The notes: generated by a model from the letters alone, not told the origin. A DNA stretch of 64,000 nucleotides from Anaeromyxobacter dehalogenans 2CP-C (GCF_000013385.1 NC_007760.1:1985001-2049000); one strand, 5' to 3'; positions 16,280 to 24,521 are shown, numbered from the stretch's first letter. Numbers and translations are program-made.

Positions 16280-16552
16280 TCACCCGCCGCCCTCCCCCGC
16301 CCCCTTCGTCCGCGCGATGGCGACGTCCACCTCCGCGAGGATCCGCCGGGCGTGCGACAGGAACACCTCACCGGCGGGCAGGAGCTTCATCCCGCGCGGC
16401 GTCCGCTCGAAGAGGCGCGTGCCGAGCTCGTCCTCGAGCGCGAGGATGTGCCGCGACAGGGGCGGCTGCGTGAGGTGAAGCTTCCGGGCGGCGCGGCCGA
16501 CGTGGCCCTCCTCGGCGACGGCCACGAAGGACTGGATGTACGTGAGGCTCAC
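16280..16552 (-). pseudogene. LysR-family regulator remnant (DNA-binding domain only)
   Basis: Ninety residues make a complete LysR winged-helix domain and linker helix (SLTYIQSFVAVAEEGHVGRA, KLHLTQPPLSRHILALEDEL, TRLFERTPRGMKLLPAGEVF), then a short GAGEGGG end and a stop. LysR proteins normally have a further ~200-residue effector-binding domain. None of it is seen in any frame downstream to 16200, so this is most likely a truncated gene, though a lone DNA-binding peptide could still be made. It is divergent from map. Confidence 0.8.
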
Positions 16553-16678
16553 GGGCGCAACCTATCCGAAGCCCGGCGTGCGTGTCAGGTCCCGGAGGAC
16601 GACGGCCCTCGGCGGGCGCACGGGCCGATGCCGAGACAGCATTGGACCCCTCCGGCGGCTCGCTGGCACCTTGCCGGC

Positions 16679-17428
16679 ATGGGAATCCCGCTGCTGGGCG
16701 AGCAGGCGATCGAGCGGATGCGGCACGCGGGAAGGGCCGCTGCGGCGACCTTGGCGCACGTGGCAGAGCGGCTCGCCGCGGGCGTCTCCACCGCCGACAT
16801 CGACGCCTGGGTACGCGAGGACACGGCGCGCCGGGGCGGCCACCCCAGCCAGCTCGGCTTCCACGGCTTTCCTGCGGCGGTCTGCACGAGCCGGAACGAC
16901 GTGGTCTGCCACGGCGTCCCGCGCGCCGAGGAGCGGCTGCGCCCCGGCGACATCGTGAACGTGGACGTGACCACGCGCCTCGACGGCTTCCACGGGGACA
17001 CCTCGGCGACGTTCTGCATCGGCGAGGTCTCCGCGGACGCGCGGCACGTCGTCGAGGTCGCCCGCCGCTGCCGCGACGCCGGCGTGGCGGTCGTGCGCCA
17101 CGGCGTCCGCCTCGGGGACGTCGGCGCGGCCATCGAGGAGGTCGCGCGCGCCGGAGGCTGCAGCGTGGTGCGCGAGTACGGCGGTCACGGCATCGGCAAG
17201 GCGATGCACGGCCCGCCGCTCGTGATGCACGTCGGCCCGAGGGGACAGGGCGTGAAGCTGAGGACCGGCATGGCCCTCACCATCGAGCCGATGGTGAACC
17301 TCGGCCGGCCGGAGGTGAGGCTGCTGGCGGACGGGTGGACCGTCGTCACGGCCGACGGGAGCCTCTCGGCGCAGTTCGAGCACACGGTCGTCGTGACCCG
17401 CGACGGCTGCGAGGTGATGACCGGATGA
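16679..17428 (+). CDS. map: Methionine aminopeptidase, type I
   Basis: The 249-aa cytosolic metalloenzyme removes the initiator Met from nascent proteins. The five metal ligands are visible in order: Asp in VNVDVTT, Asp in GFHGDTSATF, His in YGGHGIGKAMHG, Glu in LTIEPMV and Glu in AQFEHTVVV. Length fits the type Ia enzyme with no N-terminal zinc-finger extension. The ATG at 16679 begins MGIPLLGEQAIERMRHAGRA, as in the family; longer starts add unrelated sequence. It stands away from the ribosomal operon, so it may be a second map copy. Confidence 0.93.
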   Translation: MGIPLLGEQAIERMRHAGRAAAATLAHVAERLAAGVSTADIDAWVREDTARRGGHPSQLGFHGFPAAVCTSRNDVVCHGVPRAEERLRPGDIVNVDVTTRLDGFHGDTSATFCIGEVSADARHVVEVARRCRDAGVAVVRHGVRLGDVGAAIEEVARAGGCSVVREYGGHGIGKAMHGPPLVMHVGPRGQGVKLRTGMALTIEPMVNLGRPEVRLLADGWTVVTADGSLSAQFEHTVVVTRDGCEVMTG

Positions 17429-17557
17429 GCGCCTCTCGTCCGCCGAGCGTCATCCCGCCGCCGCCGTTCGGGCCACCCCTCACGACCGCACCCCGCCTCG
17501 CTCGCGGCCCCGCCGGCCCGGGCGCCCGGCGCGAGACTGGCGTGGGAGGGGACCACC

Positions 17558-18079
17558 ATGGACCGCCCGAAGGTGCTCGTCGCCTACTACTCGCGGTCGG
17601 GGCACACGCGGCGGATCGCCCGCGCGGTCGCGGCCGCGCTGGACGCGGATCTCGAGGCGCTGCACGACCCCACCGACCGCGCCGGCGTGCTCGGCTTCCT
17701 CCGCAGCGGCGCGGAGGCGCTGGCGGGCGTGCTCGTGCCGCTGGAGCGCCCGCGGCACGACCCCGCCACCTACGGCGCGGTGGTGATCGCGACGCCGGTC
17801 TGGGCCCTGTCGGTGAGCTCGCCGGTGCGGACGTACCTCTGGCTCGCGCGCGGGCGGCTCCCGCCGGTCGCGTTCGTGGCCACGATGGGCGGTCGCGGGG
17901 CGGATCGGGCCTTCGAGCAGATGGCCTCGGTCGCGGGCCGGGCGCCGGTCGCCACGCTCGCGGTCACCGAGCGGGAGGCCGCGGGCGCCCTTCCGCGACC
18001 GGGGATCGCCCGCCTCGCGACCGCGGTGCTGCTGCGGGCGCGCAGGCCCACCCGTCGTCGCAGGGCGCGCGCCGCCTGA
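17558..18079 (+). CDS. Flavodoxin-like protein
   Basis: The 173-aa protein begins KVLVAYYSRSGHTRRIARAV, the FMN-phosphate loop of flavodoxins. It continues with AVVIATPVWALSVSSPVRTYL, the second FMN-contacting loop, and VAFVATMGG. It is of the short flavodoxin/WrbA-like type and probably binds FMN as an electron carrier or menaquinone-linked enzyme. The C-terminus is basic (RARRPTRRRRARAA), which is unusual for flavodoxins. GGGAGGGG lies upstream of the ATG at 17558. Confidence 0.82.
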   Translation: MDRPKVLVAYYSRSGHTRRIARAVAAALDADLEALHDPTDRAGVLGFLRSGAEALAGVLVPLERPRHDPATYGAVVIATPVWALSVSSPVRTYLWLARGRLPPVAFVATMGGRGADRAFEQMASVAGRAPVATLAVTEREAAGALPRPGIARLATAVLLRARRPTRRRRARAA

Positions 18080-18103
18080 CGCGAGGAGGGGACAGCGCCG
18101 CCG

Positions 18104-18778
18104 CTACAGGCGCCGGAGCCGGAACGCCCGCGCACCGATGGCCGCGCCGGCCAGCGCGAGCGCGGCGAGCGGGAGCACGTGGCCCACGAGGACGTGCGAG
18201 CCGACCGAGAGCGGGCACCAGAGCTCGACCATGACCGCGGCCCAGGCGCCCGCGACCGCGCCGAGGGCGGCGCCGACGGCCGCGGGGTGGCGCGGCTCGA
18301 CCCGGCGCCGCGCGCGCACGAGCGCCGCGAACGGCCACGGCGCGGTGAGCGCGGTCAGCGCGAAGCACCGCCAGCCGGTCCGCGTGAACGGCTCGTCGTA
18401 CGTGCCGTGCCAGAGCACCAGCCACGCGCCCGCCAGCAGCGGGACGCCCACGGCGATCCCGAGGAGGAGCGCGCGCGGGGGCGCGAGCATGGATCTGCCG
18501 GACTGCACCGCCCAGGTCGCCGCCAGCGCCAGCACCACGCTGCCCGCGGCGATGGCCGCGCCGATCGCCCCGGGGCGGCCGGCGGCGTGCCCGAGGCCGC
18601 CCGCGTCGCCGAGCAGCCGGGGTCCCCATTGCACGGTGGCCGCCATGGCGACGAGCGCGAGCGCGGCGAGCCCCGCCATGGCCGGCGCCCGATCGTCTCG
18701 CGGCGGCACCGGCCGCCGGCGGACCGCCTCGAGCACCTGCAGCTTCAGCGTCTCCGGGGGCGTGAACGAGGGCCTCAT
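18104..18778 (-). CDS. Membrane anti-sigma factor-like protein (NrsF/DUF1109 type)
   Basis: The 224-aa protein has a short cytosolic N-terminus (MRPSFTPPETLKLQVLEAVR) and about six hydrophobic segments. The C-terminal half shows the conserved pattern VMVELWCPLSVGSHVLVGHV seen in NrsF-type anti-sigma factors. It overlaps the upstream ECF sigma gene by four bases (ATGA), the usual layout for a sigma factor and its membrane inhibitor. It likely holds the sigma factor at the membrane until an unknown stress releases it. Confidence 0.8.
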   Translation of the reverse strand: MRPSFTPPETLKLQVLEAVRRRPVPPRDDRAPAMAGLAALALVAMAATVQWGPRLLGDAGGLGHAAGRPGAIGAAIAAGSVVLALAATWAVQSGRSMLAPPRALLLGIAVGVPLLAGAWLVLWHGTYDEPFTRTGWRCFALTALTAPWPFAALVRARRRVEPRHPAAVGAALGAVAGAWAAVMVELWCPLSVGSHVLVGHVLPLAALALAGAAIGARAFRLRRL

Positions 18779-19437
18779 CGCGAGCGACCTCCCTCTCCGG
18801 CGTTGCCGGGCTCGTCTCCGCGCGCTGCGCCGTGCGCGACCGGTTCCAGCAGCGCCTCGCGGCGCCGCAGCGCCACCGCCTCGCGGAGCGCCGCGGTGGC
18901 GCGGTGGGTGCGGATCTTCACCATGCCGCGCGTGATGCCGAGCGCCTCGGCCGTCTCGGCCACGGAGAGCCCCTCGAACTTCACCAGCTCGAACGCCTCG
19001 CGCCAGCCGGCCGGGAGCGCCGCGAGGTCGCGCCGGGCCTCGGCCTCCTCGCGCCGCTGGTGCAGCGCATCCTCCGGCGACGGCGCCGCGCCCGCCTCCT
19101 CGGGATCGCGGCCGCCGTCCGCGCGCAGCTCCTCCCGGCCGCCGCGCCGGCCGAGGTCGATGAGCAGCCGGCGCGAGATGGCGTATGCCCACGGGAGCAC
19201 CGCGCCGCCGCGCACGAAGCGCTGCCGGGCGGCGTGCATCTGCAGCAGCGTCTGCTGGACGGTGTCCTCGGCCGCGCTCCGGCTGCGCGTCCAGCGGTGG
19301 GCGAAGCGGTACAGGCGCGGCGCCAGCTCGTCGTACAGCTCCGCGAACGCGTCGGCGTCGCCGCAGGCATACCGCTCCATGGCGCGGTCGGCGCGCGACG
19401 CGCCCGCCTGCTCCACGGGGCTCGCGGCGTCCGTCAT
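18775..19437 (-). CDS. ECF-family RNA polymerase sigma factor
   Basis: The 220-aa protein has region 2 (DADAFAELYDELAPRLYRFA, then DTVQQTLLQMHAAR and VLPWAYAISRRLLID) and region 4 (ALPAGWREAFELVKFEGLSV, AETAEALGITRGMVKIRTHR). The linker is long and charged. The ATG at 19437 (MTDAASPVEQ) starts the protein just before region 2; longer starts are unlikely. It is translationally coupled to the membrane protein that follows, its probable anti-sigma factor. A candidate autoregulated promoter lies at 19480-19506. Confidence 0.92.
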   Translation of the reverse strand: MTDAASPVEQAGASRADRAMERYACGDADAFAELYDELAPRLYRFAHRWTRSRSAAEDTVQQTLLQMHAARQRFVRGGAVLPWAYAISRRLLIDLGRRGGREELRADGGRDPEEAGAAPSPEDALHQRREEAEARRDLAALPAGWREAFELVKFEGLSVAETAEALGITRGMVKIRTHRATAALREAVALRRREALLEPVAHGAARGDEPGNAGEGGRSR

Positions 19438-19479
19438 GAGCACGACCTGGTCCAGCACTGCCTGCACGGGCACCTCGCT

Positions 19480-19506
19480 CCACGCAATACGCGCGCGGGT
19501 CGTTCC
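19480..19506 (-). promoter_or_regulatory. Candidate ECF-type promoter of the sigma gene
   Basis: On the minus strand GGAAC (19506-19502) and CGTGG (19484-19480) are separated by 17 bp, like the GGAAC/CGT promoters recognised by many ECF factors. It would give a leader of roughly 36 nt. It suggests autoregulation, but the -10 match is weak. Confidence 0.3.
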
Positions 19507-19597
19507 GGTTACCCGCGCGACCCGGCCAACCCCGGGCCACTCGCTCGCGGCGCCCCGCACCGCGTGGCGCATGCGGGCGGGCGCGGCGGGGGCCTGC

Positions 19598-19975
19598 TCA
19601 CCCGCCGGCCTGCACCGAGATCACGCCGCGCAGGTCGATCTCGCCCACCATCGTCCGAACGCCCCCGACCGGCTCGCCGCCCCGCGCCGCCGCGATGCTC
19701 GCCATGCCGGCCGTGATGCACGCCGCGATGGCATGGGGAAGGAGATCGAGCCCCTCGGGCATCGGCCCGTCGCCGCCCGGCGGGAGCGCTGGGTCGGAAG
19801 GATCGCGGGCGTCCTGATCCCAGCGGTGCGTGGCGCGGAACCGGAGGTTCCCACCGCCGGGTCGCGCCTCGACGGCGCCGTGCGTCGCGAGGAACGGCGC
19901 GGCCCCGGCGGCGGCGGGCGTCCGCCCGTCGATCGCCTCGTCCGCAGCAGGGGTGGCGCGCATCGCGATCTCCAT
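19598..19975 (-). pseudogene. OsmC-like protein, C-terminally truncated
   Basis: The 125 residues resemble the N-terminal two thirds of OsmC/Ohr-like proteins: GAVEARPGGGNLRFRATHRW, the helix DLLPHAIAACITAGMASIAA with the peroxidatic-type Cys, and then GEIDLRGVISVQAGG before a stop. OsmC proteins normally continue about 50 residues after GDIDLRG. The other two frames downstream do not supply them. It is probably a decayed gene, or an unusually short protein. The start ATG 19975 has GGAGAG upstream. Confidence 0.55.
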
Positions 19976-20118
19976 CTCGGCTCTCCACGCTGGCCAGCGC
20001 TCTGACGCTCCACCGACGCGCGCTGGCGGTTGCAGCGGATACGCGGGGCGCCGGCGGCGGTTACGGGCGGCCTCTCGGAGCCGTTGCGCGCCCGGGGTCG
20101 GCCGCCTACGAGCGGGGG

Positions 20119-21609
20119 ATGCAGCCAGCCAAGCTCGGCGGGCGCCGCTCGACGCCCTTCGTTCGCTCGCGTCGCCGGGACCATCGCGCCGCCGCCACCC
20201 TCCTCGTCGCGACGCTGGCGTGCGCCAGCGCCCGTCCACCGTCCGCCACGCCCCTCGCCGCGACGCCCGCGGATCCCGGCCCGGCCGCGCGCGACGCGCG
20301 CTCCCTCGCCGCCGCCGGGCACGCCGGCGTGATCTGCTCCGGCGTCTTCCTGCAGGGGCGCGAGCCCGGCGAGGTGCGGCGCGACTCCACCTACTTCGTC
20401 GTGAACGACGGCGATCGCGACGGCGTGGACCGGCTCGAGGTGGACCGGGGCCGGCGCGAGGTGCGGGTCTCGGTCCGCGGCGGTCCGGCGCGGACGGCGC
20501 GCCTGGTGGAGGGGCTCGGGTGCGTCACGCTGCCGGAGCACGGCGACCTGCACCTCGACCCGGCCCGCCTCGGCGCTGTGCCCGTCGCCCAGGCCACGGC
20601 GCCCTGGCCGGACGACCTCGGCCCGGCGGGCTGGGCCGTGCCGCGCGAGGAGCAGGACGCGGTCGCGCGCGCCATCGCGCCCTGGTTCGACGACGCCGCC
20701 GCCCTGACGGCCGCGGTCGTGGTGGTTCACCGTGGACGGATCGTCGCCGAGCGGTACGCGAACGGCGCCACCGCCGACACGCTCCTCGACACGTCCGCGA
20801 TCGGCAAGAGCGTCCTCGCCACGCTCGCCGGCCGGCTCGCGCAGGAGCACGCGCTGGCGCTCGACGCGCCGACGGGGCTGCCGGAGTGGTCCGGGGACGG
20901 ACGGCGCGCCATCCGGCCGATCGACCTCCTGCAGATGAGCAGCGGCCTCGCCTGCACCTCGCCGTTCGACGACGACTGGGAGGAGCCGAAGGAATACACC
21001 GACAGTCAATACGTCTACACCGGCGGGGTGGACGCGGTCGGCTACGCGCTCTCCCGTCCGCTCGCGAAGCCGCCCGGGACCGAGGGGCGCTACGCCAACT
21101 GCGGCCCGCTCGCGCTGACCGGGCTCATCGAGCGCATCACGGCGGCCCGCGGCGAGCCGCTGCTCGCGTACGCGCGGCGGAGCCTCTACGCGCCGCTCGG
21201 CATGACGCGCTCGCTCACCGAGCCCGACGCGTACGGCCACCCGCTGTTCATCGGCTACCACTTCGCCGCCGCGCGCGACCTGGCGCGGCTCGGCGTCCTC
21301 TACGCCCGCGACGGCGTCTGGAACGGCGAGCGGCTCCTGCCCGAGGGCTTCGTGAAGCGGGTGAGCAGCCCCGCCCCGGCGTGGAAGGCGCCGGTGTACG
21401 GCGCCGGCTTCTGGCGCTTCCCTCCGGGGACTCCGCTGCCGGAGGACGCCTTCTCGATGGTCGGGTTCGGCGGGCAGACGGTGCTGGTGGTACCGTCGCT
21501 CGATCTCGTCGTGGTCCGGATCGGCCACCCGCGCGGCGGCGACGCGGCCGCGCCGCTGCGGAAGGCGGCCTACCCCGCGATCGTGGCGGCGGTGCGCGCG
21601 TCCCCCTGA
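20119..21609 (+). CDS. Beta-lactamase/serine-hydrolase-family lipoprotein, Ser motif altered
   Basis: This 496-aa protein has a lipobox-like export signal (LLVATLACAS) and a C-terminal class C beta-lactamase-like domain from about residue 180: AVVVVHRGRIVAERY, then DTSAIGKSVLATLAG, YANCGPLALTGLI (YxN) and FSMVGFGGQT. In family members the nucleophile lies three residues before the Lys (SxxK). Here that position is Ala227, before K230, and the nearest Ser is 226. It may be inactive, use a shifted Ser, or act as a binding protein. Substrate is unknown. Confidence 0.75.
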   Translation: MQPAKLGGRRSTPFVRSRRRDHRAAATLLVATLACASARPPSATPLAATPADPGPAARDARSLAAAGHAGVICSGVFLQGREPGEVRRDSTYFVVNDGDRDGVDRLEVDRGRREVRVSVRGGPARTARLVEGLGCVTLPEHGDLHLDPARLGAVPVAQATAPWPDDLGPAGWAVPREEQDAVARAIAPWFDDAAALTAAVVVVHRGRIVAERYANGATADTLLDTSAIGKSVLATLAGRLAQEHALALDAPTGLPEWSGDGRRAIRPIDLLQMSSGLACTSPFDDDWEEPKEYTDSQYVYTGGVDAVGYALSRPLAKPPGTEGRYANCGPLALTGLIERITAARGEPLLAYARRSLYAPLGMTRSLTEPDAYGHPLFIGYHFAAARDLARLGVLYARDGVWNGERLLPEGFVKRVSSPAPAWKAPVYGAGFWRFPPGTPLPEDAFSMVGFGGQTVLVVPSLDLVVVRIGHPRGGDAAAPLRKAAYPAIVAAVRASP

Positions 21610-21659
21610 GACCCGGTCCGACCTTCGCCGTCGGAGACCCCGTCTGGCGTCGCGCCATG

Positions 21660-21678
21660 TGGCGCATTATGATCGCCA
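21660..21678 (+). promoter_or_regulatory. Promoter/operator of the toxin-antitoxin operon
   Basis: TATGAT (21668-21673) lies six bases before the antitoxin ATG at 21680 and predicts a leaderless mRNA. It is embedded in a dyad, TGGCG (21660-21664) and CGCCA (21674-21678), a plausible autoregulatory site for the antitoxin. There is no ribosome site. Confidence 0.5.
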
Positions 21679-21679
21679 T

Positions 21680-22183
21680 ATGGCCGGCACCACCGAGGCG
21701 AAGGCGATCGCGATCCTGGGCGGACGGGCGCTCCTGAAGGCGCGCACCGCCCCCGTGCGCGCGAAGCGCGGTGGGCGGCCCGGGAAGGCGAGCCAGGCCC
21801 CGCGCCTCGCCCCCGGCGACCTCCGCTGGACCGGCCTCATCCGCGCCGGCCTGCCCGCCCGCTCGACGCAGACGCTCGCGTCCTCGCTCGACATGTCCGT
21901 GAAGGACCTGGCCGAGAGCTTGCGCCTCCCGGTCCGGACCGTGCACCGGCGCCTCGAGAAGGGCGAGCCGCTCACGCCGGAGGAGAGCGAGCGCGCCGTC
22001 CGCGCGGCGCGGGTGCTCGCGAAGGCGGAGGACCTGCTCGGCGAGGAGCACGGGCGCGGCTGGGTCCGCGCCTCCTGCCGCGCGCTCGGCGGCGAGATCC
22101 CCATCACGCTGCTCGACACCGCCGACGGCTTCACCGCGGTGATGGACGAGCTGGGCCGGCTCGAGCACGGCGTCCTCTCCTGA
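21680..22183 (+). CDS. Xre/MbcA/ParS-family antitoxin
   Basis: The 167-aa antitoxin has a helix-turn-helix region (TLASSLDMSVKDLAESLRLP, VRTVHRRLEKGEPLTPEESE) and a C-terminal MbcA/ParS (DUF2384) toxin-binding region ending DGFTAVMDELGRLEHGVLS. It should neutralise the RES toxin encoded next and repress the operon. The stop is one base before the toxin GTG. The ATG at 21680 is preferred; a GTG at 21659 would start inside the promoter. Confidence 0.88.
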   Translation: MAGTTEAKAIAILGGRALLKARTAPVRAKRGGRPGKASQAPRLAPGDLRWTGLIRAGLPARSTQTLASSLDMSVKDLAESLRLPVRTVHRRLEKGEPLTPEESERAVRAARVLAKAEDLLGEEHGRGWVRASCRALGGEIPITLLDTADGFTAVMDELGRLEHGVLS

Positions 22184-22184
22184 G

Positions 22185-22658
22185 GTGGACGCCTGGCGCA
22201 TCACCTTCGCGCGCCATGCGCCGGACGGCCGGCGCGCGTTCTCCGGCGAGGGCGCGCGCCTGTACGGCGGCCGCTGGAACTCGAAGGGCGTCACCGTCGC
22301 CTACGCGAGCGCCACGCTCTCCCTCGCGGCGCTGGAGCTCCTCACCCACGCCGAGCAGCGGTTCCTCGCCGACGCGCCGCTCGCCGCCTGCCGGGCCACC
22401 TGGCCCGACGACCTCGAGGTCGAGACCGCCCCGGCGTCCGTCTACGTCCGCGGCTGGCGCCAGAGCCCGGCGCCGGCGGCGCTCGCGGCGTTCGGCGATC
22501 GCTGGGTCGCGGAGCGGCGCACGGCGGTCCTGCTGGTCCGCTCGGCGGTGATCCCCGCGGAGCAGAACGTGCTCCTCAACCCCGCCCACCCCGACGCGGC
22601 GCGCCTCGCCTACGGCGCACCCGAGCCGTTCTCGTTCGATCCCAGGCTGGTGCGGTAG
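22185..22658 (+). CDS. RES-domain toxin
   Basis: The 157-aa protein has RES-domain features: WRITFARHAPDGRRAFSGEG, YGGRWNSKGVTVAYASATLS, LAALELLTHA and a C-terminal QNVLLNPAHPDAARLAY. Proteins of this family paired with Xre/MbcA-type antitoxins deplete NAD+ (NAD+ phosphorylase or glycohydrolase activity) and stop growth. The GTG start begins immediately after the antitoxin stop (TGAGGTG), ensuring tight coupling. The conserved Arg, Tyr and Glu positions appear intact. Confidence 0.88.
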   Translation: MDAWRITFARHAPDGRRAFSGEGARLYGGRWNSKGVTVAYASATLSLAALELLTHAEQRFLADAPLAACRATWPDDLEVETAPASVYVRGWRQSPAPAALAAFGDRWVAERRTAVLLVRSAVIPAEQNVLLNPAHPDAARLAYGAPEPFSFDPRLVR

Positions 22659-22733
22659 GCGATCCGCCCGCCCCTCGACAGTTCGGGGCGAGCGGATTCT
22701 CGAGGCACGCGGGCTGCGTGAGCGGCGGCGCCC

Positions 22734-23351
22734 TCACTGCTTCGTGATCGTGCCGTAGTACGTGCCGGAGCATCCGATGACGCGCTCGCCCATGGGATCG
22801 CGCCGGAAGTCCATCGCGAACGTGATCCGCGTGGCCGACTCCTGGTGGAACTCCTCGACCAGGTGGAACGTGACGTCGCCGCCGCCGGTGAGGCACTCCC
22901 GGCTGATGTTCTTCTGGCAGCGGTCGGACGAGACCACGTTCGAGAGCGTCTCACAGCTGGTGTACGGCGAGGTGTCGATGGGCCCCCACGGCGTGAAGGA
23001 CGTGCCCGGCGCCATGTTGCTCGAGAAGTCGTTGCCGGCGCCGCAGTCGCCCTCGATCCGGGCGAAGTGGTAGAGCCACTCGCCGTGCCCGCCCTCCTCG
23101 AGGAAGCACGCCGTCGGCTGCGGCGGGGGCGGGGGCGGCTCCGGCGGCGGCGGCTGGGGTTCCGGCTGCGGCGCTGGCGGCGGTGGTTGCGGCTGTGGCG
23201 CCGGCTGCGGATCGGGTTGCGGTTGCGGCGGCGGGGGCTGCGGATCGGGCTGAGGCTGGGGCTGGGGCTGGGGTCCGGGCGCCGGCGGCGACGGGTCACC
23301 TCCGCCGCACGCGAGCATCACGATGACCGCCACCGCGATCGATCCCCTCAT
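22734..23351 (-). CDS. Lipoprotein with long Pro/Gln repeat
   Basis: The 205-aa product has a signal peptide and lipobox (VIVMLACGGG, Cys15). A ~60-residue spacer of Pro, Gln, Glu and Ala follows (repeated PQPQ, DPQP, PPPP). The C-terminal ~125-residue domain has six or so Cys (ACFLEEGG, GDCGAGND, SCETLS, DRCQKN, RECLTGGG, IGCSGTYYG). The spacer probably bridges the periplasm or projects the domain from the membrane. No family is recognised. GGGGGGAG precedes the ATG at 23351. Confidence 0.75.
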   Translation of the reverse strand: MRGSIAVAVIVMLACGGGDPSPPAPGPQPQPQPQPDPQPPPPQPQPDPQPAPQPQPPPPAPQPEPQPPPPEPPPPPPQPTACFLEEGGHGEWLYHFARIEGDCGAGNDFSSNMAPGTSFTPWGPIDTSPYTSCETLSNVVSSDRCQKNISRECLTGGGDVTFHLVEEFHQESATRITFAMDFRRDPMGERVIGCSGTYYGTITKQ

Positions 23352-23498
23352 GGCTCCCCCCTCGGCGCGGACCTGGTCTCTGTATTGATGCGCGCTACTT
23401 CACCGAACGCGTAGGAGGGACGATGGGGAAGCGGGCGCCCCGGATGGCGCTTGCCCGGGAGGCGACCGGTCGCGACGTAGGATCGAGGAGGCGACCCC

Positions 23499-23957
23499 AT
23501 GCTCCCTTCGACCGAGGCGGCGTCCGGCGGGCCGGACCTGCTCCGTGGCAGTTACGAGATCAGCACGCGCCGGGACCGGCTCGACCTCGACCTCGTCCAC
23601 AGGTTCCTCTCCACCGAGTTCTGGGACACGCTCGGCATGACGCGCGAGGTGCTGGAGCGCGCCGTCGAGCGTTCCCTCTGCTTCGGCGTGTACCAGGGCG
23701 ACCGGCAGGTCGGCTTCGCGCGCGTCGTCACCGACGGCGCCACGTTCGCGTTCATCACCGACGACTTCATCCTCCCCGAGCACCGCGGCCAGGGCCTCGG
23801 CGCGTGGATGATGCGCTGCATCCTCGCGCACCCCAGCCTGCAGGGCCTGCGCCGCGTGCTGCTCGTGACGCACGATCCGCGGCTGTACCTCAGGTCCGGG
23901 TTCACTCCCCTGAGCGACCCCGAGAGCTACATGGAGCGCGCCGCCACCGGGGCGTGA
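23499..23957 (+). CDS. GNAT-family N-acetyltransferase
   Basis: The 152-aa GNAT protein has ERSLCFGVYQGDRQVGFARV, DFILPEHRGQGLGAWMMRC as the acetyl-CoA pyrophosphate loop (RGQGLG), and a C-terminal LVTHDPRLYLRSGFTPL. Similar small proteins are annotated as YjcF-like or generic acetyltransferases. The substrate cannot be read from sequence. A GAGGAGG ribosome site lies just upstream of the ATG. Confidence 0.88.
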   Translation: MLPSTEAASGGPDLLRGSYEISTRRDRLDLDLVHRFLSTEFWDTLGMTREVLERAVERSLCFGVYQGDRQVGFARVVTDGATFAFITDDFILPEHRGQGLGAWMMRCILAHPSLQGLRRVLLVTHDPRLYLRSGFTPLSDPESYMERAATGA

Positions 23958-24076
23958 GCGCCCAGCGCGCGCGACGGCGGCGTCCCGGGCAAACCTGCCG
24001 GACGCGCGCGCAAGGCTCCGGGTTGCGCGCCGTCGCACAACTCCCCGGCCGGCGGTGCCGGCAAAGGAGCGTGGCC

Positions 24077-24478
24077 ATGGCGGCGTCCCTGTACGAGCGG
24101 CTCGGCGGCGAGGAGAAGATCGCGCAGATCGTGAACGACGTCCTCGACCTCCACCTGAAGAACCCCATCATCGGCACGCGCTTCCGGCTCGCGCTGGCGC
24201 GCGGCGCCCAGGCGTTCGGCGGCGACGAGGCGGCGGCCGCGGCGCGGCTGAAGCGCGTGACGGTGGAGTTCTTCGCGTCGGGGAGCGGCGGCCCCCAGGC
24301 GTACACCGGCCGGGACCTCCGAGAGGTGCACACCGGCATGAACGTCAACGAGCAGGAGCTCGTCGCCGCCATCGACGACATCGTGCTCGCCCTGGAGCGG
24401 AACGGGATCGGCGCGCCCGAGCGCAACGAGGTGGTGGCGATCCTGTACTCGCTGAAGGGCGAGGTGCTGCGCATCTGA
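24077..24478 (+). CDS. Group 1 truncated hemoglobin
   Basis: The 133-aa heme protein of the 2-over-2 globin class opens SLYERLGGEEKIAQIVNDVL and has the EF-region sequence AYTGRDLREVHTGMNVNEQE with proximal H85. Such proteins bind O2 or NO and often serve NO detoxification or redox sensing. AAAGGAGC lies upstream of ATG 24077. A strong terminator follows 15 bp after the stop. Confidence 0.9.
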   Translation: MAASLYERLGGEEKIAQIVNDVLDLHLKNPIIGTRFRLALARGAQAFGGDEAAAAARLKRVTVEFFASGSGGPQAYTGRDLREVHTGMNVNEQELVAAIDDIVLALERNGIGAPERNEVVAILYSLKGEVLRI

Positions 24479-24492
24479 GCCGGAAACGAAAA

Positions 24493-24521
24493 GAGGGCGC
24501 CTGGACCATCCAGGCGCCCTC
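24493..24521. terminator. Bidirectional terminator between globin and porin genes
   Basis: A perfect 12-bp stem (GAGGGCGCCTGG / CCAGGCGCCCTC) has a 5-base loop. On the minus strand it is followed by a T-rich run (revcomp of AAACGAAAA), a good intrinsic terminator for the porin operon. On the plus strand the tail is C-rich but the hairpin is as strong. Confidence 0.8.

Noticed and set aside
16200-16280. Frameshifted remainder of the LysR regulator
   Set aside because: The reverse strand was read in the other frames to 16200; no effector-domain sequence appears.
19500-19600. Frameshifted C-terminus of the OsmC-like gene
   Set aside because: Continuations in the other phases are Arg/Pro/Gly-rich and lack OsmC strands or the second Cys.
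22734-23351. CRISPR-like array in the Pro/Gln repeat
   Set aside because: The repeats are short, in frame (PQPQ), without spacers of uniform length, and lie inside a lipoprotein gene.
24061-24076. Longer start for the truncated hemoglobin
   Set aside because: The open frame extends upstream, but AAAGGAGC and the canonical globin N-terminus place the start at 24077.
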